A DNA stretch of 64,000 nucleotides from Zingiber officinale (lineage: Eukaryota > Streptophyta > Magnoliopsida > Zingiberales > Zingiberaceae), in contig NC_055992.1 of assembly GCF_018446385.1 (NCBI RefSeq), forward strand, positions 101,946,947 to 102,010,946, written 5' to 3'. Each line of letters opens with the position of its first letter. Position 1 is the first letter of the stretch. The translations under genes were made by a program, and so were the position numbers. The notes under the pieces were generated by a model. That model was not told where the DNA came from and searched no databases. It saw nothing but the letters and a program-made list of their open reading frames with translations. This document shows, one piece after another, positions 11,398-22,749 of the stretch.

Positions 11398-13053
11398 ATG
11401 GCATCCTCCTCCTATCTGTCTTCTCTGGCGGCGATGTACTTTCCTGACTCATCCACTTTCGACGAGCTGGATCGGGATGACCTACGATATATGTATGGAG
11501 TGGAGGATAACGCACATGTGATCATCCCCACCGGAGTACACCAATTTTTTGCTCCTCCTGATGGATATTGCACCTTCTTTAAAGAACAATTTGTGGTCGG
11601 CCTCCGTCTCCCTCTTCACCCCTTCTTTTCGTGCGTGTGCCGCCACTTCAAAATTCCCCTAGGACAACTAACGCCGAATTCTATAAGGATCCTCTGTGGA
11701 TTTGTAGTGCTCTGCGACGTGTGCGAGCTATCCTGGTCTGCCCCTTTGTTCCACTGCTTCTTCACCCTTCAGCAACAGGAAGAAGGCTCATTCCGCTTTC
11801 AGCCTCGTCTTCGAACTACTTTTTTCTCACCTCTACAACCTTCTGAACCGAACTGGAGGAGCAAATTCTTCTTTATTCGATTTCCCCATGAGGTAGAGTG
11901 GCCCCTGCAATGGCAATCGTCACTTCCCCCGACCCCACCACTAGGGGATTTTCATCTTGATACATCCTATATAGAGGCTTCCTCTCGCTTAGTGGGATGA
12001 CAACTGAACTTAACACGCTTATTGTCTGAGTAATTGTTATCATATTTCCGCCTGAGCTATCTTACTCCTAAGACGCCTCACTCCTTGAGTAAGCTTCTCC
12101 TTTGGTTATTTTATAACTTTATGCATTTTATTTTGCCTACTCTAGCTGATCCCGTACTTTATCTTGTGCAGCTGATGTGTTAACCCGTGCCTCAGAAGTT
12201 CAGCCTCTCCCGATAATTGATATGGAGATAATGAGGCGCGGTTGAGTTAGTTTAGAAAGGAGATCTCTCCCCTACTCGACTTCAACCCATGTCAGCGCGG
12301 CTTCCCCTGCAAATCCCTGACCCCGTCTTCCTCGCCGAGCCTCATCTACTGTCCGACCTGCCTCCTTTGCTTGTCCCGTTCGTCCCAAGACTGCACGTCC
12401 ATCCCGGCCTGCCGCCCCTGTTCGTCCCCGGGCCCCGCCTACAGCCCGGCCATTCACCTCGATGCCTCTTCAATCTATTAATCCTCCCCGACCAACCTCT
12501 AGCCCGGGTCGTGGCCACGGTCGAAGATCAGCCAACGTTCCTTACGCCAGCCCTGCCTTCAGAGAAGCTTCTCAGGCGGCTCGTCGGGCACATTCTGTAA
12601 ATGACCGCCTGAGTCGTGATGCCCCTTCTTCTTCTCGACGTAGGGTTCGGCTACCTTCCGAAGATTCTAATTTGGATAACTAGCCTTTGGCTCAAAGACT
12701 TCGTTATAGGGCCCCCGATCGTATACCAGACTTGGGCCCTTCCACTGTTCCTCCGCCTCCTGCTGCAACCACCACCTCTCCTTTGCCTCCTATTGCAACC
12801 ACTTCTCCCATCCCGAGCCAGGCCGATGCTCCTCCTGCTCCACCCGAGGCTCCGACCGAGCCTCTACTAGCTCAACCTTCCACCTCATAACAGCATCAGA
12901 GCACCGAAGCTGGCCCATCACATCACCCTTCATCAACTGCCTCACCTCCAGAGCCTTCTCATATGCCCCCTTCAGCTCCTTCCAGGTCAGCTGCTGGACC
13001 CTCTGGCTCAGCCGCTGGGCCTTCACAGCCACCACCACCTGTTCATCATCATT
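11398..13053 (+). pseudogene. Antisense accessory gene 1 of element A (gypsy-type transposase domain), 3' truncated
   Basis: ATG 11398 opens a 200-codon exon starting MASSSYLSSLAAMYFPD. It carries the same domain as antisense gene 2: CTFFKEQFVVGLRLPLHPFF, a central ILCGFVVLC, and NWRSKFFFIRFPHE. Frame 1 ends at 12000. A likely 3' splice site (TTGTGCAG, ending 12171) leads into a different frame that runs to 13053 as a Pro/Ser/Arg-rich tail with in-frame TGA (12243, 12318), TAG (12681) and TAA (12888). Each TGA/TAG is one C-to-T step from an Arg or Gln codon. The donor site of the intron is not clear. The gene stops at the insertion of the nested chromovirus, and no coiled-coil end is present. 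It is diverged from gene 2, so the two are an old tandem pair rather than a recent duplication. Confidence 0.72.
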
Positions 13054-16046
13054 TGTAACGACCACCCTTTCTACACTACTACTATTCTCTAAAGGTGGAC
13101 GCTACTTGACTACTAACTCTACTTAACCGATATGATTAAGAATCACATAGAAACTCTACCGAAAAATTTCGACAGAGTCCCCCCTGTTCCGGTGACCATA
13201 TCCGTAAATACATACAGAGTATACTCAGCCACAGGCGGCTGGAACATATAATTTCACAACCACGCAGTATAATAGCACAATAAAAATATGAAACTACTCT
13301 AGCAATGGCAAACAACCATATCACTCCAACGATAGGAGGTATCAAACTACAAATGCGGAAATAAACTCAATTTCAATATAACATTAAAAGAGAACTAAAA
13401 GAAAAGTCTTGACAATTTTGCCAGCTAATTCTGGATCTCTCCATAGTCCTGGCATCACACACACTGTCACAGCATCTCCTTGTCGCCTTCCTTCTTATAC
13501 TTTTCCTTTTCCTTTATCTGCAGTAGGAGGAAAATAGTATCTATAAGCTAAAAGCTTAGTGAGCGCTATCCTACTCACAAAAACTCGATATGCATGTATA
13601 TAAATAAAAAAAAAACATGCTAAAACTGAATGCTAACATGTAGAGCTACTCATGCTCATAAATAGCAAAGAAATCAACTAACTGAAAAGCTAACATGTAT
13701 AGCTAAGCATGCTCATAAATAGCAGTAAAGGAATCATACTAACTGAAATACTAAACATGTATAGCTAATCATGCTCATAAATAGCGAAGAAACTAACTGA
13801 AAAACTAACATGTAAAGCCAATCATAGAACTATCATGTGTATCAATAAGAAACTGAATTGATACCTAAGCTAAACTAATTAATGCTAAACTGAGTCTAAC
13901 TTGTATTCACATAACTAATTTGTGAAGTTTTGAAAACTATTTACATAATAGATTAAAATAATAATCATGCTGCTGATGGGCCCGACAACTGTACTTGCTG
14001 TGCGCGCATCCCTAACTAAACCCGGGATTGCAAGTTCCGAGTCTAGTAGGGTTTACTAGGTTATCTAAACCTAGGGACGACTGTGGGAGCCCAACCCAAT
14101 GGATATCTAATCCAGTACAGTGCCACTGCTGAAAATAAAATACTGATTTCATAGCTAATTTTCTTACCTTGCTTTAACTAGGTTATCCGAACCTAGAACT
14201 AGGTTATCTGAACCCAGAGGCTACTCTATGGAGCCCACCCATTGGACCGTAGTCCCATATAAGCTGAAGCAAGACTAAATAAGTTATTTTAAATGCTTCT
14301 ATTGCATTAACTGAGCTATTAAAATGCCTACTGTAGCATTATATTGAGCTAAGCATTTTATCAAGCACTTGGTGTGCACTAGAACACACCCTACGTACTG
14401 AAAATCTGTATACAAAGCTTAACAAAAATCTGCATATTAAGCCTATCAAAATTTGCATACTTTACTTATAAAAATCTGCATGCTATAAAAATAGAATTGC
14501 TCATGTTATTCCAATAGCAAATAGGAAACTAGAACAACTTAAGCATGCTGTGAAAGTAAAACCAATTCAACTACTAAGCATGCAATAGAATCTAGAAAAT
14601 AAGGAATCGTTGCTGTATGGAATTAACAGAATATCATGCTTCACGGAACTTAAACTAGCTTCAAAGGAACTAACAAATAAAAATCTAACTCATGCATAGG
14701 GAAGTAAAAGATGGATCAAGAAAATTGCTACTAGAAATCAAAACTTCATGCATGGATTAACTACTAAGAATCCAACTGAAACTTTCCGAATTAAATCAGT
14801 TCATCAAAATCATTGTTTCATTGACCTAACAACATGGAATTTTCTTATACTAAAAAGAACCAAAATCGATAATCCTTTTTCATGTTCGGTACTACAAAGA
14901 TTTGCTACTAAGAACTTATGAACATAGCTGTTTGTCACGTTCTGTTAACAAGGTATACTATTCTGCAATCTACTGGAATTCAAAACAAAAGGAACATTGG
15001 CCTATTTCCCTTCTTTGAGGCACACGGCAACTAAACAAAAGGAACTTAAATTGCAACTATTCTACATGCCTTGTAGCACAGCAAGGAAAAAACCAAGATG
15101 CAACTAATAAGAGAACACTACTATGGGAAATCTAGGACCATATTTGTAACTGTTCTTCAGGCTTAAACTGCACTAATCCTTCTCTTCTTTATTTAGGGTT
15201 CACGGTGGAACATCAAAACCAAAAACCTTACAACATGCTTCGAAATTCAAAGGAAAACAAGAATCCGAAAGCCATGAAAATGAATCAAAGCTCGAAACAA
15301 CTCCTACTGCAGGTGAGAAGCAACTCACATGTGTTCCTTGGACTTACAGCCGAAGAGAAGAACTTCTAATTCTTCTAGGGCTTGCGGCGAGCTTGAAATA
15401 TCGGCCTTCTTCGCGCCTTCGAGTTCTCCTTTACGAGAGGAGCTTGGATCGGTGAAGAACTCACGGAAGAAGACGCTCGCCGGCCGCAGGAGACAAAGCC
15501 CTAGCCTCGGACAGGAAATCGCGGACGCCGTCGCCGAGTGCGAGAAGAGAAATTTTGAGGGAAAAGAAAAATAATTAATCCCTCTCCTAACTTATCCTTT
15601 TATAACTACAGCTTAAGACCAATTCGTTATGAATCTGTTTACGAAATACCCGCTGGCGCGCTTGGTCCGCTGGAAAGATGAGTTCCCGAAGGTCTTGGGT
15701 TCGAGCCGTCCTTGGCTCCTTTTTAAACGGAATTTTTTATTTCGTTTCTTACAACTACTTAACTACATTTAATTCCCTTATATTATAACAAAATTTGCTT
15801 AGCTCAGTTGGTTGGCTGACCTTGGTTAAGGTCTAGTTCGGTCTAGGGTTTAGGGTTCAAAACCCAACCTTAACACTTTACTTTTATTTTAAACTTCTTT
15901 TATTTGGTAAAAATACCAAACGAACTCCAAAAATTACATAAAAATATTCTAAAATTTTCTAAAAATCTCTAGAATATTTTAAGGGTATTTCTAATTATTT
16001 TTGAATTATTTTTGAGACTCAAAATGAGGAAATTTGGGTCGTTATA
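13054..16046 (-). repeat. Nested chromovirus 3' LTR (full length)
   Basis: Starts TGTAACGACC and ends GGGTCGTTATA on the plus strand (the expected final ACA has become ATA). Positions 13054-14400 duplicate 18180-19520 almost base for base. The rest includes AT-rich DNA, an 81-codon open frame at 15329-15574 that I take as chance, and two tRNA-like stretches at 15650-15870. ATTCCCCATACC just inside is the purine tract seen from the other strand. Confidence 0.85.
15650..15870 (+). other. Two tRNA-like A-box/B-box stretches within an LTR
   Basis: TAGCTCAGTTGG at 15800-15811 with GGTTCAAAACC at 15854-15864 resembles the A and B boxes of a tRNA gene at near-normal spacing. A second B-box-like GGGTTCGAGCC lies at 15698-15708, with a poor A box (TGGTCCGCTGGA) about 35 bp before it. 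Neither folds into an obvious full cloverleaf. They may be relics of tRNA-derived SINEs, or LTR sequence that happens to contain internal RNA polymerase III promoter motifs. Confidence 0.4.
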
Positions 16047-16373
16047 ATTCCCCATACCTTATAAAAAGTTCGTCCTCGAACTTAGATTAATTCTGGATAT
16101 ATTTCTGTCTCATGCTGTCTCCACGCTCCCCTAGTAACTTTCTCGGGCTTCTGGTTCTACCAGATGACTTTTACTAATGACACTTCTCTGTTTCCTAGTC
16201 TCTTGTCTGCTCTGTCCACTATCTGTGTCTGCTCTCATAGCTAAGATCCTCTTGGATCTGCACTGTCTGAGGCTGAATCACTTGGCTAAGGTCGTGAATA
16301 CACTTCTTTAGCATGGAGACATGGAATACATCGTGTATTGCTGACATATCTTGAGGTAAGTCTAGCTTGCAAG

Positions 16374-16577
16374 CTACCTTCCCAATTCTCTCTGTGATCG
16401 GGGTAGGGTCCTACGTATCGAGGACTTAACTTGCTCTTTTTCTCTTGGGTTCTCCGATGTACTCAAAATGTGCTTCTGCTTCAGGTTCTGTTTACGGCAC
16501 TCTATGGAGGCACCGTATCCGATCAGGAAGTTCATTCCAAATATGACATCGTAGCTCATGTTAGCACTATCGATCAC
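16374..16577 (-). pseudogene. Protease remnant of nested chromovirus
   Basis: The minus strand encodes SYDVIFGMNFLIGYGASIEC, matching the end of the gypsy aspartic protease (the 'DVILGMDWL...DC' motif just before RT). The Asp-Ser/Thr-Gly active site is not in this open piece. The frame is short and isolated, with pol missing to its left. Confidence 0.65.
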
Positions 16578-16849
16578 AAAAGAGTTCTCCGTTCGCTATC
16601 ATGACCGCACTGCTCAACCAAAGGCATGGATGCCATAACCTCCCGAAGGTAATGTTGTTTAAATCGACTCAACGAGTACCTCGGTATTGCTAACTTTCGC
16701 CAATGCCCCTGCTAGAATGGGTTGCCCAAGATCAAATAGAAACAGAGTACTACTATCAAAATGTTAATCGACCGTGACAACCGCCGAGGCATTGGCTACG
16801 CCCTCTCGTGAGTGAGTAGATCCTCGCCAGCTGGAGGAGCTTCTAATCT

Positions 16850-17950
16850 ACCCGGCCGATAAGTGGACCTTCTAGAGCGGATTGCATCTGATATACTCGA
16901 GCCGGCTGGCCTGCATACGAATCTGCTGTGGCGAGGAAGACCGGTCTTGTTCGGCACCGCTTGGCCATGTGCCCTTCTTGTCCACATTCAGCATCTCGTG
17001 CCTTGCGACAAACCCCGGGTGGAATTTCCCAAGTAGCACACTGATAACCGGGTCGCTTGCTAGATGGTCCTCCTTTGGGTCACTCCCCGATTGCGCTTGT
17101 TGTTGGAGTCCCCTTTCCGCTAGAGCCGTGGTCTTGCTTTTTTGAGTGTGAGAGTTTCCTGCCTGGACTCGAGGAGACTTGCTTCACGCTTTATGCTCGC
17201 TCGTAGTGCTCGTGATCGAGCACTACTCACTAGTTCTTCCGTGGTTTGTGGCCTATGGATGCCACCGCCACATTCATCGCTATTTCCGCCTCAACATTTT
17301 GAGCATCACCAACCTGCTTCGTTTCTCAGGCTGACTAATTCGGGACATGGAGCCGGCCTATTGAATTTCTTGGCTTTCCTCAACTGATAGGTTGCCGAGA
17401 AACTCCGTGAACTCGTCAGAGTGGCGGTTTGGACCCGCATGTGAAAGAACCTCAAGAATTCTTTCTTGAAGTCACCATGTCATCCTGGTTCATTGGGCGC
17501 CCGCTCGACTCTCTCCCACCACGCGGCCTCTCTGTCAGTGCGAAGGAGGCACACTTTACCTTCTCCTGTTCGGCTCCGAAGCTCCATCGTGCTCTCCAAT
17601 GTTTTGAACTGTGCTTGAGCATCCCATGGTTCACCGGTGCACGAGAAGTTCTCCGGCTTGACTCACGCCACCGGATCAAATAGGCTTCCTTTCTTGGCTC
17701 ACGACCGGGGCCTGTTGGGTGTCTTAGGCTTAGTGGCGTTGGCCTGTAGGGTCTGGTGGAACCTCTAAGACTCGAGTCGCCGATCGGTTCCGGGTAACCG
17801 TGGGGTATTCTCACGATTAGCCTTTAAGGGGCTATTTCGCTTTGCGTCAGCTAGCAGAATCGAGCCACTAATTGTGTAAGGTCCGGAGGAGGTCACCAAC
17901 CGCTGCCTCTTGGGGGCTCAGAGCTAGTGCCCTTCTAGCTGGGCGCCCGC
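16850..17950 (-). pseudogene. Gag remnant of nested chromovirus
   Basis: In scattered minus-strand frames one can read EKVKCASFAL, then WWERVE, then KKEFLRFF, the order found in the gypsy gag domain. Fragments to the left (about 16900-17000) resemble a Cys-rich zinc-knuckle region but are frame-shifted. No single open frame covers the domain. Confidence 0.6.
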
Positions 17951-18162
17951 CATTTCTAAAGACATCGAGAACATAACATAACTAATGTAATCACAGTTAT
18001 ATAACTACTGATATCATGTTTAAAAACTATCACATACTAACAAGCAGTAGGCATATAAACATGAACTGTAATAACAAAACAAGGAGCATAAATTAAGTAG
18101 AGGTATTCTTACTTGGAAGACGGCAAGGCTGATGCTAATGTGTGTGATGCTGGAGAATGGGA

Positions 18163-18179
18163 ACTGCTCTGATACCAAC
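18163..18179 (-). other. Primer-binding site of nested chromovirus
   Basis: Minus-strand GTTGGTATCAGAGCAG follows the GGTCGTTACA end of the LTR. TGGTATCAGAGC complements the 3' end of initiator tRNA-Met, the usual primer for chromoviruses. Confidence 0.85.
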
Positions 18180-19520
18180 TGTAACGACCACCCTTCTTAC
18201 TACTACTACTACTCTCTAAGGATGACCGCTACTTACTACTAACTCTACTTAACTGGTATGATTAAGAATCACATAGAAACTCTACCGAAAAATTTCGGCA
18301 GAGTCTCCCCTGTACCGGTGACCATATCCGTAAATACATACAGAGTATACTCAGCCACAGGCGGCTGGAACATATAATTTCACAACCACACAGTATAATA
18401 GCACAATAAAAATATGAAACTACTCTAGCAATGGCAAACAACCATATCACTCCAACGATAGGAGGTATCAAACTACAAATGCGGAAATAAACTCAATTTC
18501 AATATAACATTAAAAGAGAACTAAAAGAAAAGTCTTGACAATTTTGCCAGCTAATTCTGGATCTCTCCATAGTCCTGGCATCACACACACTGTCACAGCA
18601 TCTCCTTGTCGCCTTCCTTCTTATACTTTTCCTTTTCCTTTATCTGCAGTAGAAGGAAAATAGTATCTATAAGCTAAAAGCTTAGTGAGCGCTATCCTAC
18701 TCACAAAAACTCGATATGCATGTATATAAATAAAAACATGCTAAAACTGAATGCTAACATGTAGAGCTACTCATGCTCATAAATAGCAAAGAAATCAACT
18801 AACTGAAAAGCTAACATGTATAGCTAAGCATGCTCATAAATAGCAGTAAAGGAATCATACTAACTGAAATACTAAACATGTATAGCTAATCATGCTCATA
18901 AATAGCGAAGAAACTAACTGAAAAACTAACATGTAAAGCCAATCATAGAACTATCATGTGTATCAATAAGAAACTGAATTGATACCTAAGCTAAACTAAT
19001 TAATGCTAAACTGAGTCTAACTTTTATTCACATAACTAATTTGTGACGTTTTGAAAACTATTTACATAATAGATTAAAATAATAATCATGCTGCTGATGG
19101 GCCCGGCAACTGTACTTGCTGTGCGCGCATCCCTAACTAAACCCGGGATTGCAAGTTCCGAGTCTAGTAGGGTTTACTAGGTTATCTAAACCTAGGGACG
19201 ACTGTGGGAGCCCAACCCAATGGATATCTAATCCAGTACAATGCCACTGCTGAAAATAAAATACTGATTTCATAGCTAATTTTCTTACCTTGCTTTAACT
19301 AGGTTATCTGAACCTAGAACTAGGTTATCTGAACCTAGAGGCGACTATGGGAGCCCACCCATTGGACCGTAGTCCCATATAAGCTGAAGCAAGACTAAAT
19401 AAGTTATTTTAAATGCTTCTACTGCATTAACTGAGCTATTAAAATGCCTACTGTAGCATTATATTGAGCTAAGCATTTTATCAAGCACTTGGTGTGCACT
19501 AGAACACACCCTACGTACTG
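18180..19520 (-). repeat. Nested chromovirus 5' LTR, truncated
   Basis: Copy of 13054-14400 with few differences (a run of A shortened near 18732, and scattered substitutions). It stops at CTACGTACTG, after which element A integrase sequence begins. The outer 1.6 kb (U3 and its promoter) is missing, so this copy could not drive transcription. Confidence 0.88.
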
Positions 19521-20694
19521 TAAGGTCGTAGGTAGTTAGCGCTCCATGGTTGATCTAACTTCTTGCCTTGGTTATCTTGTAAATAATAAGCTCCGAACGA
19601 TAATTTTTTGATGACTTTGTAAGGCCCATCCCACTGGGGTGCTAACTTGGCCACGTCCCCCACGGGTTTGACTCGCTTCCAGACCAGATCTCCTTCCCCA
19701 AAGAAACGAGGGACCACCTTCTTATCATAATTCTGCCGCATCCTTTATCGATATGCAAATAGCCGAGTTGCTGCTTGTTCATGGGTTTCGGTGATGAGGT
19801 CCAGTTCTGTTAACCGTCGCTCAACGTTCTCTTCATCATACAGAACTCTTCTAGTTGAAGGCACCCCGATCTCCACAGGTACCACTGCTTCACTGTCGTA
19901 GACCAGGTGGAATGGAGTGAGGCCTGTGCTTTCTCGTGGCATTGTGCGATAGGTCCACAGAATACTTTGTAGCTCGTCCACCCAATCTCCTCCATCATGA
20001 TCCAGCTTTACTTTAAGTCCTCGTACAATCTCTCGATTGATCACCTCGGTCTGCCCATTACTTTAAGGATAAGATATGGAGATGAAGGCCTGTATGATGC
20101 CAAACCCCAAACACCAGGCCTGGATCCTCCGACCCTGAAACTGTCTCCCGTTATCCGATACCAACTTGTGGGGTATACCAAATCTGCATAAAATGCTTCT
20201 CCATAAAAATTGAATAACTGCTCCTTCGATAATCTTGGCCAGAGCTTCCGCTTCCACCCACTTCGAGAAATAGTCTACAGCTACCAGCAGGAATCTCCTT
20301 TGGTCGGATGTCATAGGGAAAGGTCATACAATATTCATACCCCAATGATCAAAGGGGCAAGAAACCATAGACGTCTTTAACGCCGGGTAGGTGTATGTGT
20401 CAGATTTTGATGTTTTTGACAAGACAGACAAGTGTTCACTAACTGGTGAGCATCTTTTTGCAGAGTAGGCTAGATATACCCAGCCAGCAGCACTTTACGA
20501 GCAAGAGTTCGACCACCTGCATGACTGCCACAGCATCCTAAGTGCATCTCTCGCAAGACCTGATCAACTTCTTCTATACTTATATATTTGAGTAAAGGTC
20601 GAGAGAACGCCTGCTTGTATAGTTGATCACCTACCATGGTGTATGCATGGACCTTTTTCTTGATTAGCTGCGCTTGTTCCAGATCTGTGGGCAA
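19521..20694 (-). pseudogene. Integrase of element A
   Basis: Decayed frames on the minus strand give, in order, the zinc-binding region (LGCCGSHAGGRTLARK, then NTCLSCQKHQNL), the catalytic core with Asp in VDYFSKWVEAE, Asp in SDNGRQF, and Glu in SNGQTEVINRE. The C-terminal part follows (GDLVWKRVKPV...GPYKVIKKLS) and ends in PWSANYLRPY. The last codons and stop are now supplied by the inserted chromovirus LTR. Stops and a frame change near 20314-20470 break the protein. This domain inserts the DNA copy into the chromosome. Confidence 0.88.
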
Positions 20695-20700
20695 GGTGTC

Positions 20701-21249
20701 CTACTGAAGATAACTAATCATAGGTGCCCGCCAGTCAATAATCTCGTCCATGTTGTTTTGCAGATCTATCTGAGATATTAAGAAGGTCTGGGCTGTTGGC
20801 CTATCCAGTACCCACATGGTCAAGGAGTTGGTCATCTTGGCTAACTCATCAACCTTACCGTTCTCAGATCTGGGGATCTTGCTTATAATGACCTCCTTGA
20901 ATTCTTGCTTCATTTTTTCATAGACCTCCTGATATATTTGTAACCTGTCGCTATTGATCCCAAAGTTGTCAGCTACTTGTTGAGTTACTAGTTGGGAGTC
21001 CGAATAAATGATAACTCGGGCAACTCCTACATGTCGAGCTGCTTGCAAGCCTGCCAATAAAGCTTCATATTCTGTTTCATTATTAGTGGCTCTGAAGTTT
21101 AGCCACACGACCAGCTGCAAAACATCTTCCTGAGGAGATATCAGAAGAACTCCCACATCACTCCCCTGACGTGTAGCTGATCCATCTACATATACTTTCC
21201 AAGTCTCCTTTGAGTCGGGATGATGAATCTTAGTCAAGAAATCAGCCAA
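20701..21249 (-). pseudogene. Second (additional) RNase H domain of element A
   Basis: An open stretch of 182 codons begins ADFLTKIHHP and contains WKVYVDGSATRQGSDVGVLL, NNETEYEALLAGL and IIYSDSQLV, the Asp-Glu-Asp arrangement of a cellular-type RNase H. It follows the degenerate gypsy RNase H and precedes integrase. Possession of two RNase H domains is a recognised character of the Tat lineage. A stop precedes it, so it is a fragment of a once longer pol frame. Confidence 0.88.
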
Positions 21250-21254
21250 GGCCT

Positions 21255-22749
21255 ATGCCTTAATAGCGGTTCGAGGTTGATACACGATGTTATATTCTCC
21301 CAATTCGATTGCCCATTTGATGAGTCGTCCTGCAACTTCAACGTTAGTTAGAGCTTTGCCCATCGTACTGTTGGTCAGGACCGTAATAGGATGTGCCAAA
21401 AAGTAAGGCCCAGACGCCGAGCCATAAGTACCAATCCATAAACTAATTTTTCCAGAGCTGTGTATTGAGACTCAACCCCTTTTAGTAAATGACTGAAAAA
21501 ATACACTGATCTCTGTACATTATCTTGCTCTTTTGCCAGTACTGCCCCCACAGCCTCGGGGGTAGATGATAGGTAGATCCAGAGCGGTTCCCCTGCGACG
21601 GGTTTAAATAGGGAAGGCAGTGTCTTCAGATAGGTTTTTAATTCTTCAAAGGCCCGTGTGTATTCCTCATCCCATTAGAACTTAGAAGCCTTTCGAAGGA
21701 CTTTGAAGAGGGGCGCCGCTTTGTCCGCCACTCTGGAAATAAACCAAGACAAGGCTGTTATCCTGCCAACCAGCTTCTGAGCCTCCTTCAAGTTCTGGGG
21801 AGCCTTCATATCCCGGAGTACTTGGACTTTCTCTGGATTGGCTTCAATTCCCCGCTCAGTGACAAGATAGCCCAAGAACTTCCCTCCCTTAGCTCCAAAG
21901 AGGCACTTCAAAGGATTTAATTTCAACCCATACTGTCGCAAGGTGTCGCAGGTCTCCTCCACATCAGATATTAGATTCGTGGCCAGGGGGATTTGATGAG
22001 TATGTCGTCTACACATACCTCCACATTGCGCCCGACCTGCTTCCGGAAGATCTTGTCCATCATTCTCTGGTATGTAGCTCCAGCATTCATGAGCCCAAAA
22101 GGCATGACCGTGTAACAAAAAGTACCATCTGCCGTAATGAAACTAACCTTTTCTTGATCTTCCACGGCTAAGGGGATTTGATGATACCCATGATAAGCAT
22201 CTAGCATACAGATTCTTTCACAACCTGCCATTGAATCTACCAGCTGATCAATCCTGGGTAGGGGGTAGCAATCTTTAGGGCTGGCTTTATTGAGATCTCT
22301 GAAGTCTATGCTGACCCTCCATTTGTTATTGATTTTTGCTACCAAGACGACATTGGAAAGCCAAGATGGGAATTGCACTTTGCGAACATGCCCTGCTTTC
22401 CTGAGCTGATCTACTTCAAATATGATAATTTTATTTTGGTCGGCCGAGACCTCTTCTTCTGCTTCACAGGTCGGGCATCTGGTAGAAGATGCAACTTGTG
22501 CTCAGCTACTTCCGGCCTGACCCCAGGTAATTCTTCAGTGTACCAGGTGAAGACATCCCTATTACGAGTCAGACACTGAACCAGTTTCTCTTTGAGCTCT
22601 AGAGGTAAGTTGCTTGCCACACGAGTGAGGCCTTCTGGGTGTTCAGGGTAGAGCTGGACTTCTTCCCAGGGATAGGCACTTCGGCCAAAGGCAAGGGTTC
22701 TTCTTGAATGGCATGCACAGCCCCATCCTAAGTTCTTTGGGATTTGCAA
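21255..22749 (-). pseudogene. Reverse transcriptase and gypsy RNase H of element A
   Basis: The minus strand encodes the RT entry region (RNRDVFTWYTEELPGV), WRVSIDFRDLNKA with PLPRIDQLVD, FCYTVMPFGLMNAGATYQR, and the catalytic EVCVDDILIKS. The thumb and connection follow (LKCLFGAKGGKFLGYLVTERG, ITALSWFISR), then a degenerate RNase H (SVYFFSHLLKG, LEKLVYGLV). The catalytic aspartates of RT are kept, but at least three frame changes and several stops separate the pieces. Confidence 0.88.

Larger units (their letters stand above)
13054..19520 (-). mobile_element. Nested chromovirus-type gypsy element, internally deleted, one LTR truncated
   Basis: The left LTR (13054-16046) and the start of a second LTR (18180-19520) are near-identical over about 1.34 kb. 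On the minus strand the right LTR ends GGTCGTTACA and is followed by GTTGGTATCAGAGCAG, a primer-binding site matching initiator tRNA-Met. Between the LTRs only about 2.1 kb remains, with decayed gag and protease pieces; RT, RNase H and INT are missing. The right LTR lacks its outer 1.6 kb and joins directly to the last codons of element A integrase. No target duplication is visible, so the right side has been deleted. The LTR ends and the protease type suggest a Del/Tekay-like chromovirus. Confidence 0.85.

Noticed and set aside
15329-15574. 81-codon ORF in the chromovirus LTR
   Set aside because: No recognisable domain, and the other LTR copy does not extend this far, so no conservation test is possible; probably chance.
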